From NCBI GenBank assembly GCA_963971405.1, contig OZ020493.1, positions 1 through 64,000 on the forward strand: a stretch of 64,000 bases of DNA. Direction: 5' to 3'. The position numbers and the translations under genes were made by a program. Positions 44,505 to 52,560 of this stretch are shown in pieces. The stretch comes from Psococerastis gibbosa (taxonomy: Eukaryota > Arthropoda > Insecta > Psocodea > Psocidae). How positions within the stretch are numbered: the first letter of the stretch is position 1; every line of letters starts with the position of its first letter. The notes beneath the pieces are model-generated. The model saw nothing but the letters and a program-made list of their open reading frames with translations. It was not told where the DNA came from and searched no databases.

Positions 44505-47500
44505 TATAAAGCGCCAGACCCGTGTGGGTAAACGCGCTTTCTGGTTTGTAGTTGCCGGTGTTGTTGTCTGTGTTGTGTGTGTATGGTATTAGTTGGTGGT
44601 GTGTGGCAAACTGCGATCAGGAGGGCACTGGACAACGGGTTGCCCAGTGACCGTCTAAGGGCAGTTTGCCAATGCTTGTATTAAAGTAGTGTGTTGTTTG
44701 TTAGATGAGGCTTGCCAGAGCTGTTGAGTGAAGAAAAGGAATGGTGTGCTGGAGAAGAATTGTATTGTGCGAGACTGCTTTCTGGAAATCTGTATCAGGA
44801 GGGAAGGTTCTGTATCTTGAGTAGACAGGGCATTCTATGACAATGTGAGGAATAGTTAGTCGTACCTGACAATTGTGGCATATGGGGGGTGGGGTGCCTG
44901 CCATTAGGTGTCCATGTGTTAACCTTGTATGGCCTATTCTCAAACGAACCACCTTCACTTGGTCTCTTCTACTCATCTGGTGCTCGAACAAGTTCCAGCC
45001 CCCCACCCTTGGTTGTATTGTTCTTAGTTTATTTTCCTTCGCAGTACTCCACTCTGTCTGCCAACATTCTGTTAAGAGGTTGTGTGCTGTATTTTTAAAG
45101 TCTGACGGGGGAAAGTAAGGGAAGGGGGGAGAATGAAGACTTGTTGCAGAATTGGCTGCGTTGTCGGCCCTGTCATTACCCTCTATCCCTATGTGGGATG
45201 GGGCCCAGAGAAACTCAATGCATTGGGTCGGTGGCAGGCATGCGATTAAATTAATAATTAGGTGTATTAGGGGATTTTTAGGATATAATTGCTGAATAGC
45301 TGTAAGTGCGGCTAAGCTGTCGGAGATGATAAGTGCTCTGTCTATGGAATGTATTATAATATGCAATATTGCTTGATGTATAGCTACAAGTTCAGCTGTA
45401 TAGACGGACGCTTGCGGCAATAAAGGTATGAGGAGAAGATCTGAATTATATGAAACACCGGCCCCTGCGCCGTACTTGGTTTTGGAGCCATCCGTATAGA
45501 AATGGTGCCATGTGTGAGTCGGGTAAAACAGCAGTTTATTCTTAAAGTATTTGTTTACAAAAACATGTGGGATAATATCTTTGGGATAATCTGTCAGGGA
45601 CGTGTCGCACCGTATCTTAGGGACAATCCATGGTGGTGGCGGAGTGAACCCGAGAGTGTAATGCATTGTAATTGGTGGCAAGCGGGTGGTTAGCTTTTCT
45701 AAAAGTAGTCGTAATCTGTAGGAATAGGGGTGAGATGATCGAGGGTGGGTTCTATAGACGGTGTCAAAAGATGTGTCTGTTACATCAGTCAGGGTGACTA
45801 GATGTGGATTGCTAATGACTCGGGAATAAAAGGTGACCATTAACTTGTCTCTGCGAATATGCAGAGGTGGCTCCCCTGCCACTACCCCTATACTGTTTGT
45901 AGGGCTAGATTTAAAGGCACCCAGGCAAAGGCGGATGGCTGTGTTATGCACCACATCCAGAGCCCTTAACAATGTTTTATTTGCTGAAGCGTACATGATG
46001 CAGCCATAATCGATTTTGGAACGTATCAATGCTCTGTACATCGTGAGGAGGATCTTCACATCTGCCCCCCAATTTTGATTGGCCACAACTTTCAATGCGT
46101 TCAGATCTAGAATGCATTTATGCCTGAGACTGGTTATATGCTCAGTCCAAGTGAGGCGCCTGTCCAGAGTTAAGCCTAAAAATTTATGGGATTGTTTGAA
46201 TAGGATCGGATGGTTGTTTAGCGTCAGGCGGGGATGATTATTGCACCTTCTTTTTCTGCAGAAGTGAACAGCGGAAGTTTTATTTATAGAGAAAACAAAA
46301 CCATTCTCTCTGGCCCACTGTTCTAGAGATCTTATAGCAAGGGTGAGTTTGTTTTTAATTACTGGCAGGCTAGGGGATGAATACATGATACACAAATCAT
46401 CTATATATAGTGACGCCAAAATATCCGGCGATAAGTAGTCGCTGATTGAATTGATTGCTATAATAAATATACTGCAACTTAAAATGGACCCCTGGGGGGT
46501 CCCATTATCTAAACGTTCAATTCTTGATAGGGTCTCACCCAAACGGACGGTCAGGGAGCGGTCTCTTAGAAAGTTCTTGATGAAGCTTAGTAGGTTCCCA
46601 CAGAGTCCCCATCTTTCCATAGTTTTTAAAATTTGATGGTGCCACAGCTTGTTGTAGGCGGCCTCCAAGTCAAAGAACACGGCTACGGTGTGTTGGCGAC
46701 GTGTAAAACCCTGTTGTATGTTTTGAGTTACCCTTGCTAATAGATCTGTAGTCGTGCGACCTTTTCTGCCTCCACACTGGTAATTTGTGATCAACTGGCG
46801 CTGTTCGAGAATGTGCGTTAGTCTATTATTGACTAATCTTTCCATTATTTTGCATAGGCAGTTCGTTAGGGATATAGGGCGGTAAGAAGAAGGTGCACCG
46901 GAATTTTTTTGTGGCTTTCGTATGGGTATTAGTATGGAGTGACGCCACGCTCCTGGAAATTTATGTTTTGTCCATATTGCATTGTATAGCGCAAGTAGCA
47001 GCGATTTATAGTGTTGTGGCATCTCTTTAATGAAAATATATGGAAGGGAATCAGGTCCGGGGGCCGTGTTTTTACATTGGGAAAGCGCGTATTGCAATTC
47101 TTTCAAAGTAAATTGGGCGTTGTAGGGTTCATTGTGCCCCCCTGTTACCGTAATTGGGGAGGCTTCCAGAATGGACTTCGACATAAGGGAGGTTAGGGGA
47201 ATACATTCATTACTCGAAATTTCCCCAAAAAAAATTGCAAACTGGTTCGCGATATCTTGTATACTAGTGTAACAACGATCTTCAATTTGTAGTGGACCCC
47301 AGTTTACTGGTCGTGTTATGCCTCTTATATGCCTAATTTTATTCCATACTGTAGCCATAGGTACGTCGGTTCTAAGGGATGATACGAAATTTAGCCAGTA
47401 GGATTTCTTTTCCTGCTTGAGAATACGCCTGGTAAGGGCTTCCTGTTTTTTGAGAAGCAACAGATTAGTTTGGCTAGGGAAAACTTTAAATTTGTGGTAT

Positions 47501-50500
47501 AAGGATCTACGCAATTTAACGGCACGGGAGCAGTGGTCATTCCACCAAGGTACTAACTTTCTCTTGGACTGAATGGGGTGCTTTTTGGAAAAATGGGTCT
47601 GGGCGGCGGCCATGATTGGCTTAATTATGGCTGTCAAGCTTTCATCTATGTCCCCAGTAATGGTTGGGGTAGTCATTGTGAGTGACGCCCGGAAAGCGTT
47701 CCAATTTGCATTTTTTAAGTTCCATTTCGGGCAAGGGGTTGCTTGAGGTATGCCCGGGATATATGTGATTTCAATGGGGTGGTGATCACTTCCCCTTCGG
47801 TCGTCATGGACCTGCCATTCAAAATCAACCGCTATTCGTGGGTGTACCAGAGTTAGGTCTATTGCTGAAGAGGTTTGATGGGTACTGAAGTGTGTGACTT
47901 GTCCATTATTTAACAGGGTGATGTTATTATCTATGAGGACCTGCTCGATTTCCCTCCCTTTTGCATCGGCCGTATGTCGTGTTGTGTCAAAGATGGGTGA
48001 GTGTGCGTTTGCATCCATGCCGATTATATAAGGTTTGGGGAGCTGCTGTATTATGCTATTTAAATCGTTTCTATTAAATTGTCGATTTGGAGGGATATAT
48101 ATGGAGCAGAAGGTGATTGGTGTTTTAAGTGTCGTTCTGACTGCTACTGCTTCGAGATCAGTTAAAAGTTGTATCTGCTGCGTAGCCAGATAGTTTGCAA
48201 CCAGTATTGCAGCGCCACCTCGTGCTCTCGCCCCCATAGGGGTCTTTATGGGATTATGATACAAGTCATAGCCGGTTAAGTCTACTGATTGATTTAGTTT
48301 TAGATGTGTTTCCTGTAGAATTATGATTAGCGGGCTAAGTTGCGTTATTAACAGCTGCAGTTCCTCTTTTCTAATGTCAAAACCGTTTACATTCCATTGA
48401 AAAATGGATGCCATCAGAATTCCTCAGGTATCTCAGGGGATAAGGGCAAAGCAGTGGTGTGTGCCATGCTATGACCTTGGAGCCTGCTCTTAGGCAGCTG
48501 CAGGGAGATGGGTTGGTTAATTAGGGTGGTTTGATTGTTTAAATTGGTCCCCGATGGGCTAATGCTATGCTCCTCGGGAGCTGTCAGGGCGAAATTTTCT
48601 GGGGGTTGCTGTTGTTCTGTTGAGTGCAAAACTGCAGCAATTTCCATTTCAGTTCCCGATTGTCCGGGTGTCATACCCAATTCATTCATTAAGTTTTTCT
48701 GGTTTTCAGCATCCATGTTGGTGTGAATTATTCGTAGTAAATTGGTTACTAAGTTTGTAAGGCTGGCCACTTGTGTAGTTAATTTGTCAACGGCAGGTAA
48801 TAATACTTGACAGTTTTCACAGTTGGCCATTGGGGTTGCCCTGGGCCTGATTGTATTAGTGGTTAACCGTTCCACTGTTGGTTGGAAGTTGGGGAGTATG
48901 CCTCGCGTTTGGAGCGGAGGGAAATGCGAGGGTGTGGTGATCGGAGGAGGCACACTACGCGGAGTTCCCTGACCTTTGATGAGTTGTGCGTAGCTGATAA
49001 AAGGATTAACCCCTTGGGGGGTGGCTTTTATGAATTTCCGGGCCGCAGGGATGGGGATGTTCTCTCGAGAGGACAGACGTACAGCTTTCTTTTCAGTGAT
49101 ATAGACAGGGCATGTCGGTGAGCGCACATTGTGGTCATCAGACTTGCAAGCAGTACAGTGGGTTTGTTCCCTACACGTTGCTTCGTTATGACTGTCTGAT
49201 TTCGCCTTGCCACACTTCCAGCAGGTGGCAGTACGGTTGCAGGTTTGGCTATGGTGCCCATAAGAGTTGCACCTGTAGCAGCGTAGGGGTGGTTGGTAGT
49301 AAGGTTCGATGATGAAATTAGACGTCAGAATTTTGATTTGTCCCGGGAGAGAGGGGGTCGCGAAAGTTAATAAAAATACTGGTGGTCGAGGCGACATTTT
49401 GGGGCTAATTCTACGCACGTCTGACACCCCCTGAGGTGTAAGTGCCCTCAAAATTTCTTTGTCCTCCAGGGATCCTAGGTCCCAACATCTAACCACTCCT
49501 CGAATGAGGTTCAAAGATGGATGGGGCTGCACCCTAACTTTAACCTGTCCGAGAAGTGACCGCATATTCTGCACTTGTTCGGCCTGTTTACTGTTGGCAA
49601 CTTCGATCACAATGTGGCCGGATCGTTGCTTTTTAATGAGTTTTAAATCTCCTGTCACTGACGACTTTAAAGCCTTTTCTATCAGAAATGGAGACACATC
49701 AGATAAAGATTTGTTGTCATCGGCATGGCTGATTTGGAATATGGTTGGTTTGTTACTCCATGAGGGCAAAATTGGAGGAGTTTCCCCCTCTGGTGAGCTA
49801 CTCTGCTTTTGTTTTTTCCGTTTCGTCATTTAAAAGGAATATCCAAAGAAATGCGAAATTCCTAATATAAACCGATAAGAAAAACTTAACACTCCACGAC
49901 CGCACAAAGACAGGTTTCGTCAAGAAGAAAAACACGTCTAATCGCTAGCACGGTCCGAACTGAACTGAAGAAACTTTCTTACGCCACTGGTGGAGGGGGG
50001 TCCAAACGGCGTCCTGTTCCGAGACATACAGGTGCCAAAGATAAGAATATGAATAGTAAGTAGGCTAATTCGTGTTTTTTTCCATACATTTTAATACTTT
50101 GGTTTTTTAACGTAGGTCCTACTAACCAAATGATCATCAGGTCAGCGTCAGAACGTTACGAAGCAAGTCGCATGTGTTGGGAGAAACCCAAGACGTCCTA
50201 CCACCGCGAACTTCTTGCGGTGATACCAGGTACGTTTAAGACCACGCCAATATCTATTTTTGAACATGGTCAATTTTCACAGGAATTATTGAACGCAGAG
50301 CCATATCTGTTCGGTCACTTATACATTAGAAGAAGCGTTCCACTACATTGTGTCCTTATACTGACGAATAAATGGGGAAACAGTGAACAATCATTACATC
50401 TCTGCAAGCTTTGGCCTCTGTATAACTTACGTCGCTAATACATTGTAGTATTATACGGTATATATAACACGGACATTAAATTAACTTTGGTTGAAGAGGT

Positions 50501-51502
50501 AACCTCCTCGTTATAACCGAAATTAGAGGATGTGGAAAAAACTGAGCTTAGCGGAATTCGAACCCACGATCCACGCCTAACCGGGGCGTCGTCTTAACCA
50601 GTGGACCACAAGCCCCGACAAGTCCAGTAACGCCAAATCCTCTACTTATGCTCAAATTGACATGAATCGTGTTGCGAGACAGGTTAGCACAACTACACAA
50701 CTATCTAACCGAACAGGTCCAGCGGTTAAGGCGACGCCCCGGTTAGCCGTAGATCGTGGGTTCGAAAGTCGCCAAGCCCAGTTTTTTCCATATTCTAATA
50801 TATATCTAATTTCGGTTATAACGAGGAGGCTACCTCTTCAACCGAAGTTAATTTAATGTCGGTGTTCTATATACCATAATTTATAATGCTACAATGTAAT
50901 GAATAAATCATTGCCTTTATGCAATTAAGTAAGCTCACAGACCTGTTCGGTTAGATAGTTGTGCTAACCTGTCTAGCAACACGAATCCTGTCAATTTGAG
51001 CATAAGTAGAGGATTTGGCGATTACTGGACTTGTCGGGGCTTGTGGTCCAGCGGTTAAGACGATGCCCCGGTTAGGCGTAGATCGTGGGTTTGAATCCCG
51101 CCAAGCCCAGTTTTTTCCATATCCTCTAATTTCGGTTACTTCGCTAAGTGGCACCATATACTCTAACTATATATATAACTGTATATAGGTACGGACTCTG
51201 CATGTCTCCCGAAAGGTTGTTGATTTGAGTGTCACACTTACTCCTTTTTTTCAGAAGAGACGCCAAAACATTGTAACAAAACATTCGAGAGTTCGCAAGA
51301 ACAAGACTGCATTCTTCTTGTCTTGGGAGAAAGCTCTACGGCCGCCGATTGTCCCACAGTCCCAACGGGGGCGTCTGGGTGTTTGAGTGCGTACACGCAG
51401 AAACGTGAAGTATCGGGTCGCAGTGACGTGGCAGCTCAGGTTGGCGATATGCGGGCGGTGCAGTCTGCGATGCGGGAGTTGCTGGTAGGGAGACGATACT
51501 AA
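37461..51502 (+). CDS. Extended-Tudor-domain protein, five exons (~324 aa)
   Basis: Exons 37461-37628, 39846-40081, 43794-44002, 50116-50229 and 51255-51502 have AG/GT borders and join in consistent phases (0, 2, 1, 1) without a stop, giving 324 residues from the first ATG. Exon 1 carries the Tudor-SN-like lead-in strand region, exon 2 the Tudor barrel (YSDYFQSWERVEI, VYLIDRGVW), and exon 3 the closing part (LKGDLYGDIEIRL, ELVARGWAV). This is the extended Tudor layout of piRNA/germ-granule proteins such as TDRD12/Yb. The usual DYGN-type turn reads DRGV, so aromatic cage and Asn for methyl-arginine binding appear lost. The tail is Ser/Gln-rich and ends at TAA; AATAAA follows at 51544. The exact orthologue is not certain, and an upstream exon may exist since 37452 is also an acceptor border. 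Confidence 0.8.
38212..38377. mobile_element. hAT-type MITE (166 bp) in Tudor intron 1
   Basis: CAGGGACGGATCCAG on the left and TATCCGTCCTTG on the right are inverted ends. GCTTGACC is duplicated perfectly (38204-38211 and 38378-38385). Confidence 0.9.
38872..39195. repeat. 324-bp near-perfect palindrome
   Basis: Arms 38872-39007 and 39060-39195 (136 bp each) are inverted copies with about two mismatches, separated by a 52-bp loop. The arm includes CACTGAAGATGTCGACCGCA and GTTGACGAAACGTTTGG. A one-arm relative is at 12735-12960. It lies in intron 1 of the Tudor gene, so the primary transcript would fold into a long hairpin. Confidence 0.93.
39530..39740. repeat. Dispersed repeat shared with 41315-41485
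   Basis: Both stretches contain AAGTTTTAGAATGATGG, GGGGCAAAACTAAGTAG, TTTTTCGTAAGGATAT-like sequence and TAGTTCTGAAC. No coding sequence is seen. Confidence 0.6.
39846..40081 (+). CDS. Tudor gene exon 2 (Tudor core)
   Basis: It follows TATATATTTCAG and ends before GTAAGCC, with 236 bases leaving two bases of a codon. It encodes AVYSDYFQSWERVEI and VYLIDRGVWIKSPIIFLP, the four-stranded Tudor barrel, then KVELVGLKAAP, the typical linker. Confidence 0.85.
40185..41025 (-). mobile_element. FB repeat family, copy 3 (minus) in Tudor intron 2
   Basis: Starts with TGCTTTCCAATTTATACGTA, has a short GTCT tract (40310-40330), then the complement of the family body, ending with AAACTCGGACCGGTTC. Same single-arm layout as copies 1 and 2. 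Confidence 0.75.
41178..41303. repeat. Direct repeat, left copy (~120 bp)
   Basis: ATGCACGCAATCTTTGG, GTTTAAGCAAATAAACCGG and AACACTTGTCCA recur in the same order at 42086-42202, 907 bp downstream. Confidence 0.75.
42086..42202. repeat. Direct repeat, right copy (~120 bp)
   Basis: Same orientation and order of blocks as 41178-41303, with small indels. It could mark a local duplication or the two ends of an older insertion. Confidence 0.75.
42429..43287. mobile_element. hAT-type MITE with GTTCCCAA-type ends, split by another MITE
   Basis: CAGTGGTTCCCAACCTT on the left pairs with AAAAGTTGGGAGTCGCCG on the right. Flanks GCCTTAAA and GCCTTAAT match at 7 of 8 bases. Removing the inner element (42515-43007) leaves about 366 bp, similar to the relative at 31875-32208. 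Confidence 0.78.
42515..43007. mobile_element. hAT-type MITE (493 bp) nested in the previous element
   Basis: Ends CAGAGGCGGTCCCAG and CTGCGTCCGCCTCTG are inverted repeats, with flanks GTAAAAGA and GTAAAATA matching at 7 of 8. It contains two GGGGTTTTACGCATT modules and poly-G. Same family as 55823-56146, inverted. Confidence 0.85.
43499..43594. repeat. 96-bp hairpin-forming repeat in Tudor intron 2
   Basis: TTTAACAAAGGGTTAGTTG and CCTGTTGTGTTAATA on the left are complementary to 43561-43594 on the right. The loop is 17 bases, and one 11-base bulge is on the left arm only. It lies 200 bp before the third Tudor exon. Confidence 0.88.
43794..44002 (+). CDS. Tudor gene exon 3 (closing half of the domain)
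   Basis: It follows ATTATGTTTCAG and ends before GTATGTT. It codes for a helix (RADACAMARKIFLKEALV) and strands with GDLYGDIEIRL and SVSKELVARGWAV, as expected for the staphylococcal-nuclease-like half. Codons are GC-rich compared with surrounding DNA. Confidence 0.85.
44169..44454. mobile_element. MITE left part, split by the LINE
   Basis: CAGTGGCGTTAC at 44169 faces TTACGCCACTG ending at 49989, just beyond the LINE and its target duplication. They are probably the two ends of one hAT-type MITE that the LINE entered. The flanks GTGATGAG and GTGGAGGG match only partly, so the pairing is tentative. Confidence 0.45.
44465..44502. repeat. Poly(T) tract, the LINE poly(A) tail
   Basis: About 38 uninterrupted T at the 3' end of the minus-strand LINE, directly inside the left target duplication. 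Confidence 0.92.
44701..48414 (-). CDS. LINE ORF2: endonuclease, reverse transcriptase, RNase H (1,237 aa)
   Basis: This protein nicks target DNA and primes reverse transcription of the LINE RNA. An exonuclease/endonuclease/phosphatase-type domain fills residues 1-225 (QWNVNG, LQETHLK, GMDANAHS, GSDHHPI near 208). The reverse transcriptase spans about 480-750 (SSYRPISLTN, FFDLEAAY near 580, GTPQGSILS, YIDDL near 670). RNase H is near 971-1090 (FYTDGSK, AELVAI, ISDSLAAL, PSHIGIEGNDRAD). A C-terminal CxxC...H...C finger lies near 1180. The catalytic box is YIDD rather than the commoner YADD/FADD. RNase H points to the I group rather than Jockey. Its ATG overlaps the ORF1 stop as TGATG, which suggests termination-reinitiation. 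Confidence 0.95.
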   Translation of the reverse strand: MASIFQWNVNGFDIRKEELQLLITQLSPLIIILQETHLKLNQSVDLTGYDLYHNPIKTPMGARARGGAAILVANYLATQQIQLLTDLEAVAVRTTLKTPITFCSIYIPPNRQFNRNDLNSIIQQLPKPYIIGMDANAHSPIFDTTRHTADAKGREIEQVLIDNNITLLNNGQVTHFSTHQTSSAIDLTLVHPRIAVDFEWQVHDDRRGSDHHPIEITYIPGIPQATPCPKWNLKNANWNAFRASLTMTTPTITGDIDESLTAIIKPIMAAAQTHFSKKHPIQSKRKLVPWWNDHCSRAVKLRRSLYHKFKVFPSQTNLLLLKKQEALTRRILKQEKKSYWLNFVSSLRTDVPMATVWNKIRHIRGITRPVNWGPLQIEDRCYTSIQDIANQFAIFFGEISSNECIPLTSLMSKSILEASPITVTGGHNEPYNAQFTLKELQYALSQCKNTAPGPDSLPYIFIKEMPQHYKSLLLALYNAIWTKHKFPGAWRHSILIPIRKPQKNSGAPSSYRPISLTNCLCKIMERLVNNRLTHILEQRQLITNYQCGGRKGRTTTDLLARVTQNIQQGFTRRQHTVAVFFDLEAAYNKLWHHQILKTMERWGLCGNLLSFIKNFLRDRSLTVRLGETLSRIERLDNGTPQGSILSCSIFIIAINSISDYLSPDILASLYIDDLCIMYSSPSLPVIKNKLTLAIRSLEQWARENGFVFSINKTSAVHFCRKRRCNNHPRLTLNNHPILFKQSHKFLGLTLDRRLTWTEHITSLRHKCILDLNALKVVANQNWGADVKILLTMYRALIRSKIDYGCIMYASANKTLLRALDVVHNTAIRLCLGAFKSSPTNSIGVVAGEPPLHIRRDKLMVTFYSRVISNPHLVTLTDVTDTSFDTVYRTHPRSSHPYSYRLRLLLEKLTTRLPPITMHYTLGFTPPPPWIVPKIRCDTSLTDYPKDIIPHVFVNKYFKNKLLFYPTHTWHHFYTDGSKTKYGAGAGVSYNSDLLLIPLLPQASVYTAELVAIHQAILHIIIHSIDRALIISDSLAALTAIQQLYPKNPLIHLIINLIACLPPTQCIEFLWAPSHIGIEGNDRADNAANSATSLHSPPFPYFPPSDFKNTAHNLLTECWQTEWSTAKENKLRTIQPRVGGWNLFEHQMSRRDQVKVVRLRIGHTRLTHGHLMAGTPPPICHNCQVRLTIPHIVIECPVYSRYRTFPPDTDFQKAVSHNTILLQHTIPFLHSTALASLI
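48414..49829 (-). CDS. LINE ORF1: zinc-knuckle nucleic-acid-binding protein (471 aa)
   Basis: This Gag-like protein coats LINE RNA. Three CCHC-type knuckles follow one another at about residues 182-240: CYRCNSYGHHSQTC, CWKCGKAKSDSHNEATC and CTACKSDDHNVRSPTC. The part before them (about 40-170) is an RNA-binding-like domain, and the C-terminal third is low-complexity, rich in Pro, Gln and Thr. The start at 49829 follows a 5' region of ~140 bases. The stop shares its A with the ORF2 start. The decayed LINE at 22.6-25.3 kb has a related ORF1. Confidence 0.93.
   Translation of the reverse strand: MTKRKKQKQSSSPEGETPPILPSWSNKPTIFQISHADDNKSLSDVSPFLIEKALKSSVTGDLKLIKKQRSGHIVIEVANSKQAEQVQNMRSLLGQVKVRVQPHPSLNLIRGVVRCWDLGSLEDKEILRALTPQGVSDVRRISPKMSPRPPVFLLTFATPSLPGQIKILTSNFIIEPYYQPPLRCYRCNSYGHHSQTCNRTATCWKCGKAKSDSHNEATCREQTHCTACKSDDHNVRSPTCPVYITEKKAVRLSSRENIPIPAARKFIKATPQGVNPFISYAQLIKGQGTPRSVPPPITTPSHFPPLQTRGILPNFQPTVERLTTNTIRPRATPMANCENCQVLLPAVDKLTTQVASLTNLVTNLLRIIHTNMDAENQKNLMNELGMTPGQSGTEMEIAAVLHSTEQQQPPENFALTAPEEHSISPSGTNLNNQTTLINQPISLQLPKSRLQGHSMAHTTALPLSPEIPEEF
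50116..50229 (+). CDS. Tudor gene exon 4
   Basis: It follows TTTTTTAACGTAG and ends before GTACGTT. It codes for a charged stretch with SASERYEASRMCWEKPK and no domain that I recognise. It lies only ~125 bp beyond the MITE end that flanks the LINE insertion. Confidence 0.75.
50543..50615 (-). repeat. tRNA-like SINE head with cloverleaf, minus copy
   Basis: The 73-base sequence folds like a tRNA: acceptor GGGCTTG/TAAGCTC with two wobble pairs, D arm with GGTCCACTGGTTAAGAC, anticodon arm ACGCC-CCGGTTA-GGCGT, and T arm with TTCGAAT. A T6 run follows as Pol III terminator. The anticodon loop has C at the position of the invariant U33, and several copies exist nearby, so a SINE-like origin fits better than a working tRNA gene. 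Confidence 0.6.
50717..50792 (+). repeat. tRNA-like SINE head, incomplete plus copy
   Basis: Contains GGTCCAGCGGTTAAGGCGAC, the CCCCGGTTAG anticodon part, GGGTTCGAAAG and CCAAGCCCAGTTTTTT. The 5' half of the acceptor stem is missing, so it cannot close the cloverleaf. Confidence 0.6.
51037..51109 (+). repeat. tRNA-like SINE head with perfect acceptor stem, plus copy
   Basis: GGGCTTG at 51037 pairs fully with CAAGCCC at 51102-51108. The anticodon arm is ATGCC-CCGGTTA-GGCGT, and the T arm GTGGG-TTTGAAT-CCCGC. T6 follows at 51111-51116. It lies in opposite orientation to 50543-50615, in the last Tudor intron. C at position 33 and TTTGAAT instead of TTCGAAT argue against a functional tRNA. Confidence 0.6.
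51255..51502 (+). CDS. Tudor gene exon 5 (last) with stop
   Basis: It follows a strong acceptor, CCTTTTTTTCAG, and stays open for 81 codons to TAA at 51500-51502. The tail is Ser/Thr/Gln-rich and ends MRELLVGRRY. AATAAA at 51544-51549 is a suitable polyadenylation signal. Confidence 0.75.
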
Positions 51503-51543
51503 GAATTTGAAGAAGGTGAAGAAGGAAGAATGGAACTTCAAGG

Positions 51544-51549
51544 AATAAA
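51544..51549 (+). terminator. Polyadenylation signal AATAAA of the Tudor gene
   Basis: Canonical hexamer 41 bases after the stop codon of the last exon. Confidence 0.55.
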
Positions 51550-51559
51550 TGAAGTCAAT

Positions 51560-51920
51560 AGTCTAAATATAAATTTAATAGAAATCGTTGGAACTGTTTT
51601 TCGAGAAGACAATTTTTTAGCCGTTTTTAGGAGTTTTGTGGGGTAAAACCCCCCTAAATTGAGTTTGCCCAAAATAGGTATGATTTTTGTGAACTCAGTA
51701 ATTGACGACAGATATTTCGTAGAATTTCCCGAAATCGAACATTTTCACCATGAAAAAGCTTTCCTTAAACTAAGACGTATTAATAGGAAAGTTTTAAAAT
51801 AACCAGCAACCCAAAAAAGTGGTTTCAACGAAATGACTGTCTGACTGTCTGTCGGTTTGTCTGTCTATTCTTTGATTTGCGGGTAAACTACTCGGTAGAT
51901 TTTGATTAAATTTGGCATGC
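51560..51920. repeat. Degraded fragments of the FB repeat family
   Basis: GAAATCGTTGGAACTGTTTTT, TATGATTTTTGTGAAC and AAAAAGCTTTCCTTA form a decayed right arm. Then CAACCCAAAAAAGTGG, GTCTGTC repeats and AACTACTCGGTAGATTTTGA form a piece of an arm in the other direction. Confidence 0.65.
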
Positions 51921-52159
51921 ATTTGCTGTTAATGAGATGGTAGACTATATAGGTGTTTTTTTTTTAATTCCCTATCCAAGAGATGTCTCGGAAAGAGTAG
52001 AGAGTAGAGAAGACGCAAATATGGTTCAGTTGCAATTTTATGTTAGTCTGTTAGTTTCTGTTTTAGCCGTCACTTGGCTTCTGTATCCATTCACCTCAGA
52101 CTTCAGCATTAGGAACACGATCTCTCTAGAATATGCGCAGCATTCGTCTGTATCATAGT

Positions 52160-52560
52160 TAGTGTCTCCAAAGTGACTTCGCGGAACTTAAACACGTTTC
52201 TAAGTGAAGAAATGAAAAATACGCAAATGATCCACAATGAATTATAATTAAGTATATGAAACTTTGTTATAAGTGCACTGTTCTAACAATCTACCTATCA
52301 TAATACAAATCTGGCCTATGTAGGGAATCTTCACATTCTTCAATCCATGTTTCCTAATGATCCTTGTCCTGAGTATGCCTGTTGTTCACTTGTTCTCGCC
52401 GATTCTCATCGGTCATCGTTTCCTGCTCGAAATTCTCTGCTGACAGTGGAATGCTGTATAACCGATGAGCCATGGCATGGAAGGCACCAGCCTTGTGAGC
52501 TGGTGTCGCTGGTCTCACAGTATCCGTGAGCGTGATGGGTTTCCTGAAAATGTAAAAAGG
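52160..52560. other. No gene recognised
   Basis: Short overlapping open frames on both strands without motifs. It may be diverged polyprotein upstream of the gypsy remnant, but I cannot show this. Confidence 0.35.

Larger units (their letters stand above)
44465..49970 (-). mobile_element. Full-length LINE (I-type, RNase H-bearing) in Tudor intron 3
   Basis: On the minus strand, the order is a ~140-base 5' region, ORF1, ORF2, ~200-base 3' UTR and a poly(A) tail (poly-T at 44465-44502). The flanks carry AAACTTTCTT at 44455-44464 and 49971-49980, a 10-bp target duplication. Both ORFs are open from start to stop, so the insertion is young and possibly still competent. It lies antisense to the host gene. 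Confidence 0.93.

Noticed and set aside
51037..51109. Functional tRNA gene
   Set aside because: Anticodon loop lacks U33, T loop is TTTGAAT, and related damaged copies lie nearby, so a SINE-like repeat is more likely.
51937..52158. Small membrane protein (73 codons, hydrophobic stretch)
   Set aside because: No homology recognised, no splice or promoter support, and the start lies next to decayed repeat DNA.
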